DNA of 64,000 bases. Origin: Lunularia cruciata (lineage: Eukaryota > Streptophyta > Marchantiopsida > Lunulariales > Lunulariaceae). The position numbers were made by a program, and so were the translations under genes. The DNA lies in NCBI GenBank assembly GCA_948567375.1, contig OX419757.1, positions 65,596,001-65,660,000 of the forward strand, given 5' to 3'. The notes under the pieces are model-generated. The model had not been told where the DNA came from, did no database searches, and saw only the letters and a program-made list of their open reading frames with translations. Of this stretch, positions 34,725 through 45,802 are shown piece by piece. Each line of letters begins with the position of its first letter. Within the stretch, counting starts at the first letter, position 1.

Positions 34725-34839
34725 CGATCAACCTTGAGGAGTACATCTCTGCGTTAAGTACGCTGCACCACCAAACTAAAAAGAAGGATAATGATGCTGA
34801 AGCAAGAAGCATGCTTTGGACTGCAGGGAACTGGAGAGG

Positions 34840-36155
34840 CTAGAGAATACGGTGTCTCAAAGCGCCAAAGCCCTACATGGGTGAAAGGAGTTCATCTCAT
34901 GATGCCATTTCATATCGAGTTTTAGCGAAGCCCCCAACTGCTCTTATGATCTATTTGGCAAGTTATTGGAGTTTCAGTCTCATGTTCCGACTACAGCGAC
35001 TAAAATCAACTTCTTAAGACCTTTCAGGAGGACTATGAAGCAGCTTTTATCACAATTTTAGTTTACCATTCTTCGTAGAAATGATGGTAAAGGAAACGAC
35101 TTTTATGCTAGAGATATAAAAGGAAGAAATAGCTTAGTTTTAGGACTTGCATAATGCAAGATCTACGAGAATTTTACTCCTAATTTGGACAGTGTCCTAA
35201 ATCAGGCTTCAGATATGATGATCCAAGCGCCATATACTGCAGTGCAGAGTGGAAGATCTCTTCTACTATTTGAGGAAAGAGAAAATAGAGCTTTCCCAGT
35301 TTAAATTGCCCGTGATTACGATTAAGGCCACGGATTCGACATTGCTTGCTCTACCTCTTGTTCCTCTCCGCTCCACATACTGAGGGATAATTTAGTACAC
35401 TAAAAAATTTTCTTGCCCAGTTTAAGTCATGGGTTATGCAAGAGGAATCAGAGAGCTACTGGATGAGCATTTAGTTATCTTAACGGCTGATATTCCCGAG
35501 AACTTGTGTGATCAGCCGGGCAAGTGAATACGGGCTTGCGCAATCACTCGATACTCCAGAGCTCCTTAGTATTCCGAAGTCTCCAGTTTAGGGCGAAAAA
35601 ATATGTTCTTAGAAGAGGAACTTGGTAATGGAGCGGAGAAACAGAGTGATTGTCCTTCCATGCATGCATCTGTTGTGGTAGACAGTCTACCTCGAACTTA
35701 AAACTCGATCATATATTTAGCTCAATGGCTGCTGTGTCTAACAACGTATGTTTCCCAGTACTGTGTAAACTTTTATCAACTTTCTCCGGCATCCCATAAA
35801 ATGAAGAACATCCAAATACTAACGCTCATAGGTGAGTGCTCGAAATGAGCAGTTTCGAGAACTTCAACTACGAACTTGTTTGAACTTGTTTGTTTCAACT
35901 ATTTCTAAAGCACTCTGTCGTTAAGCTTTACAAAGGCTGTCTTCAGAGAAGACATCCATAGGACAGTTAGTGTTGCAGTTGGTTCGTACTTGCAGTTGCC
36001 CATATTCTTGAAGGTGGACCCTTTGTGTAGCTATCTCAGCATAAGGAAGTTTCAGGTAAATACAGTACCGCCATTGAGCACTCCATAGACTGGTGATTTG
36101 AGTTGAGCATGTGAAAGAATAATAGACTATTGCCACTACGAAGGGGTTGTATGAT
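34840..36155. other. Intergenic stretch, no gene seen
   Basis: It follows the coiled-coil gene. A short frame at about 34828-34884 reads ELERLENTVSQSAKALHG and then stops, which could be a last, frameshifted piece of that gene. Otherwise there is nothing recognisable. Confidence 0.45.
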
Positions 36156-37631
36156 TCAGGGAGCAGAGTGGAGTCCTGGAGTAAAGCTAAAACCTTTGAA
36201 AGACCACGAGAGAAGGCCAAGACGGAGATGCGCGAAATTGGGCTGCAACAGGCCATTGTGCAGCCAAGACCAAGCGCCAGACAAGAGACCAAACACTATC
36301 ATCTGTGGACGGGAGGAGCTCATGAAGAGGACATAATCCCCATGGCCAAAACATCGAAAGGTCTCGAACTGAGAGTGGAAGTTTCTGAACATTTCTGCTG
36401 GCATGCTTGCGATTTCTACCCACTCGCCTCGAGCGTCTTCTTGTTCCAGATCTAACTTCCATATCTGAATGCTCGAGCAACCCGGCTGGCTGGAGCATGT
36501 TCTGGAGCACTTAGTCCCACGTGCGTCAACTGTCAAGCAGCCATTCCAAATCTCAATGTTCGAGCAACCTGGCTGCTGGCTGGAGCAGGTTTTGGAACAC
36601 TTAGCACCTCCAGCTATCATCAAGCAGCCGTTCCATGCCAACAGGCATGGGTTCCAGTAAAGAGTTTTGCGTAATGCAAACCACTGAGGCGATTCCACAG
36701 AAAACCACATATCGTCTGTAGTGTCAAACCCCACTATTTGTCCTGATCCATGGCCACCATCTGAGTCGTTGGTAAAGAAGTAGAACTTGCCTTGTAAACT
36801 GCAATTCTGATGCACAGGATAATCGTGTACGTACTTCGCAAGCTTGCGCTTGTTCAAGTAGTTGTCCAACACCCTCCACCCATCACTGGCAGAGCTGTAA
36901 ACCTCCGTAGTCACATCCATCTCCAACACCCTGTAGCCTGTGACGAGAACCTTGTAGCCTCCTGTTTTATTGTCATCCATGGCACTCACGTCCGCGTGGT
37001 AGCGGTTATGGAGGAGAGGTGGGAGCTGGCGGAATGTGTTGGTAAGAGGATTGCACATTCCCACCACAAAGGTTCCTCTGACATGGCCTGTAACACAAAG
37101 TAACCCTCGAGCGGTCGTGTTGGCAATCTGAAACTCCGGCGGTATGAAAGAGTTGAGGGGCAGAGCGAACCACCTATTTAAAACCACATTATACATGGCT
37201 GCTTCACCATGGTTGTTGTCGTGAAACATGGTCCAACTTTCTTGACTTTGGGCTAAGGATACGTGAGCCCACATTCCTCGTGAAGTGTGGGCGGACAGAA
37301 GCTCGTTCCAGCGCTTGCAAATCACTCGGTTGCGCACAAGGTTGAGTACTGGTAGGTTTGACAACATTTTTACTAGGATTTCATCCGGTAGGCGATTGAG
37401 GCTGCTTTTCTTGCAATCCCCTTTGTGGGACTGTCTCTTTTTGCTTGAGGATTTAGTGCACACTATGATGGAAGATGGTGTTGGATCGAAGTTAGTGGAC
37501 GAAGTATCTGTCTCATCGGCGCTCCAGTGAATAATGGTGGTGTCGTAAGAGGAACCCATAGATGATTCCGTTGTTTCGTTGACGTTGATACTGCTTCTGC
37601 ATTTGGGTCTTGCGCCCAAGCACATCCCCAT
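36156..37631 (-). CDS. F-box protein with kelch-like C-terminal region
   Basis: A single-exon protein of 491 residues. The F-box lies at about residues 77-117 (LNRLPDEILVKMLSNLPVLN, then VRNRVICKRWNELL). It binds SKP1 within an SCF ubiquitin ligase, so the likely role is substrate selection for ubiquitination. The C-terminal part resembles plant F-box/kelch or F-box-associated propeller segments: NRWFALPLNSFIPP, GLLCVTGHVRGTFVVGMCNP, TNTFRQLPPL, EVYSSASDGWRVL, LQGKFYFFTNDSDG and WVEIASMPAEMF. An unusual Cys-rich block at about residues 326-388 consists of two copies of WNGCL..(A/G)KCS(K/R)TCSSQ..GCS(N/S)I(E/Q)IW, an internal duplication within the kelch region. The N-terminus before the F-box is Ser/Thr-rich and low complexity. 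The substrate is unknown. Confidence 0.9.
   Translation of the reverse strand: MGMCLGARPKCRSSINVNETTESSMGSSYDTTIIHWSADETDTSSTNFDPTPSSIIVCTKSSSKKRQSHKGDCKKSSLNRLPDEILVKMLSNLPVLNLVRNRVICKRWNELLSAHTSRGMWAHVSLAQSQESWTMFHDNNHGEAAMYNVVLNRWFALPLNSFIPPEFQIANTTARGLLCVTGHVRGTFVVGMCNPLTNTFRQLPPLLHNRYHADVSAMDDNKTGGYKVLVTGYRVLEMDVTTEVYSSASDGWRVLDNYLNKRKLAKYVHDYPVHQNCSLQGKFYFFTNDSDGGHGSGQIVGFDTTDDMWFSVESPQWFALRKTLYWNPCLLAWNGCLMIAGGAKCSKTCSSQQPGCSNIEIWNGCLTVDARGTKCSRTCSSQPGCSSIQIWKLDLEQEDARGEWVEIASMPAEMFRNFHSQFETFRCFGHGDYVLFMSSSRPQMIVFGLLSGAWSWLHNGLLQPNFAHLRLGLLSWSFKGFSFTPGLHSAP
36469..36655 (-). repeat. Internal duplication inside the F-box gene
   Basis: Two related units on the + strand share TGGCTGGAGCA(T/G)GTT, TGGA(G/A)CACTTAG and CAAGCAGCC(A/G)TTCCA. 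They encode the two Cys-rich copies of the protein, and the frame is kept. Confidence 0.8.
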
Positions 37632-40600
37632 AACTGCCCCTCGCAGGACACCAAATGTTGAAGCTTTAGGATTCAGATGTAGTTTTTAATCCGAGTGTAT
37701 GAGAAGAGTTCAGAAATGGTGCACAGTTCTCTCGCAATCCATCCTGCTCTGCTCTCTTCTGACAGGACGACCTGTTTGCTCCACACAGACAGGGGTGCAC
37801 GCTAACTTTGTGGTAGAGTTTGCACTGGCAAGTGCTCTGCCGGTCCTCATTGTTAGGATTAACTGGCACTTCCAAAAGGTGGGGAAATCGATAACTGCAA
37901 ACTCAATGAAACCGAACAGACCGACGACATAACTTATTTGTGGGTTATTTAACAGAAGAGCGCACGAGCCATCAGAAATTCTGATTTCTTTAGTAAGTAG
38001 GGCATTGGTGACCACAACCCTCCAGAAGATGGTAGATCACGCGCAACAAGGTTACCGGTGGTGCTCCTGCCTTTACAGTTGACAGTTTCTGCTGCACGGA
38101 TCTTGTGCGAATTTTGTTCAGTGAAAGAGTGTTTGAATATGAGCACACAAACATCAATCTCAGAAGCCGATTAACTAGCTTTGTTTACTGATCATACCAA
38201 GAAAGATTGCGGATCAGAAGCTTGGTGACCAAAAACCAATTAGTGGCAGAAAGCAGGGGAGTGCAGAGAGGGAGGCCGACAGGCAGCATTCGGAAACAAA
38301 TCGTGATTATCAGGGGAATTCAATTTCATCGAGTGATCTGCCATTTATCCACCACAAAATGAACAAACTTTCATGCAGTTCCTCTATGCATAGAGAAAAT
38401 CCTGCACAGCAGAATGAAGGATGTGATGAGAAGTCCTGTATAATCAATGATGAAGAAATATTAGTAATCGTCGAGGAATAAATTTCCCAACCCATGCATG
38501 ATGGGAATTATTGCAGGTCTGGTTTGCAGTCCAAAAGAATTTCCACATAAGTTGTGAGAAATACGCCTTAAATCAGCTAAAATCAGTTTGGAGATTATTG
38601 CAGGTTTGACATGGAGTCCAAATTACATCCACATGTTGTGAAAGATACGCACTAAAAGCACTCCAACTTAAGTCAAATAATCCACAGGCAGACGATAAAG
38701 TGGATATAATATTCAATCACTCAACTGGGCATATAGTCCATCATGGATTCATCAAGTCGTTCAAGTCTACATCAAGTCGTTCTGCAAAAGATTCTTGTCC
38801 TGGAAAATATGGAGATCACGCCAATATCTCATCATACGTCCATCATACTCAACTAAAATTTAAACAAGTTTCAAATGCTCATGAAAGTCAATCCCATCAG
38901 CCTTTACCCATTCTACTGTACTACAATTCAAACAAGTTCTCATTCAAATGCTCATGAAAGTCAATCTGTCATCCCGCCCAACACAATCATATGATTCAAT
39001 CCTCGGGAATCAACTCCGATCTTGTCTACATCTTTCCAAAGATAGTGAGAAAAGCATCGCCTCACATGGGTTTCGACAAGGAGATCCATATTGTAATCAT
39101 GGCTTTCGGTTCTTGATAAGAACAACTGCTTTACAACTGCTTTACAACTGCTTTACAGCTGATTTTGCCTGGTGATCTATTTCAAAAGCAGTGTTCAAAG
39201 CTCATATTGATGGAACATCATAGTCATTGTTTTGACAAGTAGCTGTTTCTTAGTCAAGACAACGCTGCTACTTCACTGTAAAGAGAAAGACAAGTTGGGA
39301 CAATATATTGGAGTAAGTGACAAGAGTGGACAAGCAAGTGATTTGTACATCCATGACGTCACATGCCTAAGAACTTTGGAAGAACACAGAGTTGGAAGTT
39401 TTGGACCGACAAGGCGGTGCGCTATTCGTTGGCCTAATGTTGATATCGCATGCCTGAGAATTTTGGAATACTTCCAAATTACAAGGAGATGGTCTACTTT
39501 CTTCCTCAAGTGTAGTGTTGATAGAAATAATGAAGCTTTACTGAAGTAATTGAGAATCTTCTTTTTGGTTCAACTTCTCAAACCATAGTTTAAAATTTTA
39601 TGAATGTGATCACCTCCTACCCCTATTTGGGCTCAGTTGATTCTTTAACTTATACTAATACGTTTGAATGTCTACCGTAGATATACAGATGTACACTGGC
39701 CTTCACAAAACTGAATTAACCTAGTGCTCACCAAAATCCTTAAAATCTATACTCCATAACGGCGTTCCTGTCTTTGAGGCCATATATGCATATCGATATG
39801 AACGAAACCAATGACTTTCAATATCTGAGTTCCTGACCCCTACATCCATATGTAGAACTTCCTCCCTTGCACATGTGGAAGGGAGATGAAAATTCGACAA
39901 TTGAGTTGATCTACTCAACTATATCTCAACACCGGTTCTAGCACTGATGAACTTGTGTACTTTGCACGGTCGATGTTGACAATGAATTGACTCAGGTGAA
40001 TTGACTCAGGTCACATGAATCATTGACATTGAGCAATCGTTGTATTTGGTCTGAAATCGACTCTCTTTTGGGACCAGAATTCTTCGAAACTGTATTTTCA
40101 CGGGAGTGATTCATTTCTTAATAATCATATTTGTTTCACACGTGCCTTTTATATTAGCAAGTGTGATCAGATAGTTTTCCGCATGAAGTTATAGAGTATT
40201 CAGCTCACTCACAAACTATTATACGAATGAGCTAATTTGCTGTCTTGTTGCAGACGGGGTACAGTAGTAACTCAATGATTGAAGCGAAAGGTTTACTGGA
40301 AGCATAGATGATGACGACAAAGGATCTTCATAATTGGGTTTCCTTGAGATCTACAGCTGACACTTGGTGTTTTGGGCTCGTCAAACGGACTTCCGTTTGC
40401 CACACAGACATCGGATTTCTCAAAATTTTGTCTACGAGAAAACCAAGATTCACGAGGCAACAAATGCCATTTCCTCTTGAACGTAATGGTGGATGTGGCA
40501 GGAACACTTGGGATGATTCTGACTGAGGGTATTGAAACTCCAGATCTTTGATGTTTCAGCTGTTAATCACTTCAACGGCGCTTTTAACTACACTTTCGAA

Positions 40601-41157
40601 TGCTCCATCCAATTACGGGGTGCACATCACTTCTGATTATTTCAGCCATCTGATCTCTCCCATTGCAGCACCATTACTTCAAACCTGCACCTCCAAACTT
40701 CACCTGAACACTTCAATCAACATCGCAATCGAAGTGTCAAGAGTAAGAGTTCTTCTGGTGAGAGGTACCAAAACCGCTCGGTACCGCCGACACATAGTTG
40801 GTGAAGATCGAGCGAGAGCTGCAGAGGGCAAAAGGAGGGTCAGAGGCGAGTACTACTGATCTGGGACCGACAACGATTGAAGTAGTCTGTCCGAGAGCAT
40901 TTCTTACGCCAGTTTCACACCATGATTGAGTGATGCTCCGTTAATCAGGTCCGATGGGCGCTTAAAAGAGTACTTTAGTTGACCGCCCCTGTATTGTTTG
41001 TGCAGCCATGATCGCCGGATCGTTGATCTCTGAAGAGCTAAATGAGTACTTTAATTGACCGACCACCACCTCCTTTTCATCTTGTGTGTTGCAGCTTCAG
41101 ACCACCTGACGAGAAAAGTCCAACAATGAAACTAGTGGGGGACAGCTAAAAGGTTGG
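37632..41157. other. Intergenic region, no gene seen
   Basis: This contains the F-box promoter and leader next to 37632. Small repeats: four copies of about TGCTTTACAAC at 39127-39160, and two copies of GAATTGACTCAGGT at about 39984-40012. No open frame here shows a recognisable family. Confidence 0.5.
41148..41151 (-). terminator. Pol III terminator of tRNA-Tyr
   Basis: A run of four T on the - strand, 6 nt past the tRNA 3' end, the usual short RNA polymerase III stop signal. Confidence 0.7.
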
Positions 41158-41243
41158 TCCGACCTGCCGGATTCGAACCAGCGACCTAGAGATGCCTGGG
41201 TGTCCTCTACAGTCTCCCGCTCTACCAACTGAGCTAAGGTCGG
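41158..41243 (-). tRNA. tRNA-Tyr (anticodon GTA) with a 13-nt intron
   Basis: Read on the - strand from 41243: acceptor CCGACCT pairs with AGGTCGG, and the D arm is GCTC-AGTTGGTA-GAGC. The anticodon stem is GGAGA/TCTCT with loop CTGTAG-A, anticodon GTA at 41208-41210. The T arm is GCTGG-TTCGAAT-CCGGC and the discriminator is A. An intron of 13 nt (41194-41206) interrupts after position 37, the usual place for eukaryotic tRNA-Tyr, and 86 nt minus 13 gives a normal 73-nt tRNA. A TTTT pol III terminator lies on the same strand at 41148-41151. Confidence 0.96.
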
Positions 41244-44200
41244 TTCACATGCTTCTTGTGAAAGTCTTATATTTAACATATTTTTAACAAGAGATTGTGC
41301 CTCACGTACCATCAACCAATCTCAAATTGCAGTGAATCTCTTTCAACCTATTCCTTTAGTTTGATCATTTGGTTTGAAGTGTAGACTGACCGATTCTGAT
41401 GTGTCCTTCATTGATTTCGTCTTTTGTGAACTTCTGGAGTTCGCTAGTCCGAATGCGAATTTAATCAAATTATATATACAGAAACCCAGCATCCTTCGTT
41501 ATTGGACCAACATCACCAAATTTCCTCGAGACATCGACACCGAGCTCATTGTGAATTAAGTACTCCACTCATAAGATCTCAGACAAGAATTGCTTCACAG
41601 ACTCCAATTTATGCAGTGAAGTTCCTGTTCGTGCTTCTTTTTCCTCCTTCCCGGGAGAACACTACTGTAACCTCGAAGATCAGAGATGCTCTCTTAGAAG
41701 GAGCATGTTTTTAGCAATTGTCCCTTCAGGAAGGCGCAAAAAAGCGAAAAGATTGCTCCAGATCACAATCTAAAAAGTTGAATTAGTAAGCTCTACTTGT
41801 TGGGAACTAGCGACATCATATCCGCTGGTTCTCGTTGTCCAAAATTGGGTCAATTGAAAGGACAACCTTCGGACTCAATGCTGTACTAAAATACAAAAGA
41901 GGTGAATTTTGGATTCGACTTCACACAAGCTCAAGAGGCCTACTCGATACCACTACAGTACAAGTCAAAATGCCAGTTATGTCAAGTCTATATTCCAATG
42001 ATGTAAGCTCTTCCATGTCCATGATCATGGTAGGTGACGGGATCTCTGGAGCAAATGAGCTGCTGCGGATTGAGTGGCCACTCCCGCGTTTGTGTGCTTA
42101 CCTTTCCAACAAGGACGTAATCCTTGCGTCTCCCACAAGAATAGAACACTTAGTATCGCTAATGAGACAGTTGGTGGAGAGAATTGTAGACGCTGCCTTT
42201 AGTCCTTCCTTGCAATTACGGGCTCCAAGCTGAAGACATGTGACATGTGACATGTATATCATCAGGAGCACCAACCATTCAGTGTAAATTTGAAACTTCC
42301 GATTCAAAATTCTCGGAGAATTACAACTGGAGTCAAGTTCAGAAACTGGTTACATTTGACAGCTTGTCTTGAAACGTGGTCTGCTTAACTTCAGAACCCT
42401 CAGGTAAAAGCTGTCTGTTTTACACACCACACAGTATCTTACGTATCTCGATCCTGTTCATGAGGTCACCAGGCATTGCCCGGCTGAGCATTCTACACTG
42501 ATTCAAAAACTGGGTACTGTCCATAATGACTTTAAGGAAGAAGCGCCTACTGTTTCTTGCAATGTGCTTTTTGTGACCTCAGCTGGTCAAACATTTGAAC
42601 ATTGCCGCGGCTTCCCATACACTTTTTAGAGGACTGCTGTCCTGCTTTTGGATCGGGGCTATCCTAACACCAGGTGTAGTGTGTCGATTCAACTTCACAT
42701 CTCACTCGAGGAAGTAAGCTCATTTCGGGTTGATGTCAAAATCTCTTCTGGAAAGTACTTCCTCAATCATTTTGCATCTCATTCTCCAACGTGTCTAGTT
42801 TGAGGATCAGTCAGCTATCCATCCATCTAAGATGCCTCCTTCGTGCCGTCTTCCCTGTGTGTATGATAGGGGATTTCAAATGTAGACTTTTGGAGCACCT
42901 GTAGGAATCCGTAAATGAGTTTATGGGTAGAATGTAAGAATTGTATGGATAGCGTGGACGAGTATAGAGAGTTATCAAAGGTAAATGTCCGTAACCATAA
43001 ATATCTTTATGGAAATTGAAAACATGACCTGTTGCTTTTTACGGCTTACTGGTGATCCTGTAGAGTCCAGTGATGTAAAATCAAAATCTATCCACATTGA
43101 TTTTATAAAATTCTCTTTTCTTAAATTTTTAGGGGACCATTCAATTTTCAACTAAACCCAGATTAGATTATGGGTGTTCATAAATATTTTTCGGATTTCA
43201 TACCTCTTTCCGTAAAATTCTCAAAATGTGGAATTTGAAACCCCCATGTACCCGTATAGCTTAGACATTTCTGGAATCCTTATACAGCAGGTTCCAGATT
43301 CAAGAAGGTTTGACTTTTTACTCAGTGTTGGTATATTTTGTCGTGACTAGCATTCCGGGAACTGTTGCAATAATATGAAAACGTTATATGACAATGTCTC
43401 CCATCGTTAAGTAGAGCATCTGTCACTACCGACAATCAGCCGCCACTCAAAGCATCAAAAGGCTAAGCTGATAACACTGGTAATAAGTGAACAATCTTCA
43501 CTCAATAGCTCCGATATTCTTGTACTCTATTCCAAGTAAAGCGTCCCCACGACTTGATCGCTGTCCGGGAAGTAGGAAACAACGACAATGATAAACCGTA
43601 GGTTCGCTTGAAATGATCCCTAGTCTTGACCCACCAAAACTGACCTCAGGGTTTACAGTGGAAATGGACTTGTGTAGTTGAAACTCTATTTATGCGGAGT
43701 GTATAAGCAAGTATCAGTACTTGGCTGTGAGGTTGTCAAAATGTCAATCAAACACCCCTTATTTCAAGCTGCTCGTTTCGAGAAACTCGTACACCTGGCC
43801 GATTCAAAATGAAGTTAAGAGTCTCCATGCATGGCATCCACAAAGGATGGAAACCGACACCGTCAATAGTCTCCTCGCCTGCAAAAGTTTCCAACCTTTG
43901 CGCCTGTGCTTGAGGAAGGACGAAAATAATTTGGACCCAACTACCAAGATGATACAACTCGCAGAGAGTATGCATGAGAGTATGGAAGTGACTGCATAGA
44001 TAACCAGAACGACATAGCTTTTAAACAGATACGGTCCAACTCTTCTCTTTACTAACCATCTTTGTTCTATCATCACTAATTTCAGTTCACAAAAGGAGTT
44101 GCTGCTCCCCGAGATAGTGGTTCATGCCTACGAATCAGAAACCTCTCTAACTTCGTCCCAGGCTAGTCTGAGTATGATTACATTAAAATGAATAGGTCTT

Positions 44201-44287
44201 TGACTATATACAACAGACTTTCATAATCTGTAAGACCAACTTCCAGTAGATATCAACTAAAAAGTATGAAAAGAATGTTAAAATTTT
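41244..44287. other. Intergenic region, no gene seen
   Basis: About 3 kb between the tRNA and the ELC gene. The open frames at 41835-42233 (plus) and 43721-43999 (plus) lack recognisable motifs. The bases just above 44287 are probably ELC 3' untranslated sequence. Confidence 0.5.
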
Positions 44288-45802
44288 TCATGAAACGGAG
44301 AGCATGGAAGCTCTGAAAGCCATCCCTTCTATCTGGTGGTGTCTTTGTGCTGCTCGTACTTTGGCGCAAGTAGCCCTCAAGTAGAATTGCTCCCTGGAGA
44401 GCTGTCTTACAGTTTTGTAATAGCTGTCCCAAGGAACAACACCGTCCTGTACTGCCCTATCCAAGGAGTATAATAAATCTTCAATGGCTAGATCGGCTGC
44501 TGTATTCTCCATGAGTTGATTAGAGAGAGCATCACAAGGCTCAAAGACTCCATCGATGTCCAGTTCTGACCTGTCACCTTCATTCTGTCTAAGCCATCCT
44601 TCAATCTCCTGACTACTAGTCATATACAATTGCAATTGCTCTTCCAGCGCCTCCTTCTCCTGATGCAGTTCTTGGAAACCCTGATCCAAACGCTCACTCC
44701 TCTCATTCAGCATCACCTGCGTGTTGAACAGATCATTCACTTCGACTGCCCCCCGCTTCAAGATTGTATTCATATCCCGGTCCAAACGCTCATTGAGAGC
44801 ACTGATGGCGTTGTTCCTGAAAACATCAACAGGACTGTCTCCCTTGTTCACCGACGGAGATGAAGATAGAGGCCTAGGGGAAGAAGAAGGGGTCACTGTG
44901 TATGGAGGATTGAGAGAGTGCAGACGGTGCTGTTGTCCAGAAAAAGAAGCCGATGCTGGGGATTGTGGTCTGGGGGATCCTGGCCCGAGATTGGAAGATG
45001 AGTATAGGGGATTTGTACCATGATGAATTGATGACCCTGCACGAGGTGAATGCGAACTAGCAGAAGAAGAAGAAGCCGGTCCCCTCTGGTGATGATGGGA
45101 AGTAGCAGTGGGGGGACGGGAATATAACGGAGGATCCTCTCCAAAGAGATCCGACAAACTCTGAACGAGGTCTACCAAATTCGAACGTGGGTAGATCCAT
45201 TGTTGCAAATACGGGATAGTCACGATTCCAGAGGCATCCACGTAGCGATGCTGGTGTTTGATCACCATATCTTGTGTGGGGGTCACAAAAACCATTGGGG
45301 CAACGTGAGGAAATGTCTCCAGCAGCCACATTGTGACCGGGATGTTGTACTTGACATCCTTGAAAGTCATGGGTATGGTTCCATAAACCTGTAGAAGATT
45401 TGTGGTTCGCCCATCGTTGTGAGTGAAGGTGCCCGTCTTAACCTGGAGACCGGCATAGCCTTTGACGAGAGCCAAAAGCATGTGCCTGATCGCCATTTTC
45501 ATGTCTTCTTCGTAAGGGAGCTGAGTGGGTCCTCTCATTGACAGAATACTGTTCAAATACTGCACAAAGGAGCGACCAGCAGAAGGAGAAGATGGGCCAC
45601 TATTACTGCCAGAAGAAGTAGTGCTAGTAGGAGTCGGCATCTTCTCAGGGCTACTAGAGGTCGAAGAACTTGAACTTGAACGATCCACCCAAAAGTATGC
45701 GGTGATGAAGGAAATGAAACTCTTAATGGTTGCAAGAAAGATGTAGTGACTCAGTTTCAAACCGATGAAAGTCAACAGAGGAATAAAAAAGAGGAGGCCC
45801 AT
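44288..45802 (-). CDS. ELC: ESCRT-I subunit ELC / VPS23 / TSG101 homologue
   Basis: Intronless. The UEV domain runs from about residue 80 (QYLNSILSMRGPTQLPYEED) through FTHNDGRTTNLLQVYGTIPM, YNIPVTMWLLETFPHVAP and YLQQWIYPRSNLVDLV to DPPLYSRPP near 229. A Pro/Ser/His-rich linker, a coiled coil (NERSERLDQGFQELHQEKEA) and a C-terminal steadiness box follow (AIEDLLYSLDRAVQDGVVP to LRATCAKVRAAQRH). UEV proteins bind ubiquitin without conjugating activity; ELC sorts ubiquitinated cargo into multivesicular endosomes with VPS28 and VPS37. The frame can start at 45802, giving 504 residues with a hydrophobic N-terminus (FFIPLLTFIGL, YIFLATIKSFISFITAYF). The internal Met55 (45638-45640) gives a form like the usual family start. 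Which start is used is open. Confidence 0.95.
   Translation of the reverse strand: MGLLFFIPLLTFIGLKLSHYIFLATIKSFISFITAYFWVDRSSSSSSTSSSPEKMPTPTSTTSSGSNSGPSSPSAGRSFVQYLNSILSMRGPTQLPYEEDMKMAIRHMLLALVKGYAGLQVKTGTFTHNDGRTTNLLQVYGTIPMTFKDVKYNIPVTMWLLETFPHVAPMVFVTPTQDMVIKHQHRYVDASGIVTIPYLQQWIYPRSNLVDLVQSLSDLFGEDPPLYSRPPTATSHHHQRGPASSSSASSHSPRAGSSIHHGTNPLYSSSNLGPGSPRPQSPASASFSGQQHRLHSLNPPYTVTPSSSPRPLSSSPSVNKGDSPVDVFRNNAISALNERLDRDMNTILKRGAVEVNDLFNTQVMLNERSERLDQGFQELHQEKEALEEQLQLYMTSSQEIEGWLRQNEGDRSELDIDGVFEPCDALSNQLMENTAADLAIEDLLYSLDRAVQDGVVPWDSYYKTVRQLSREQFYLRATCAKVRAAQRHHQIEGMAFRASMLSVS

Noticed and set aside
41835-42233. 132-residue open frame on the + strand
   Set aside because: No domain, no neighbouring exon with matching phase, and ordinary intergenic composition.
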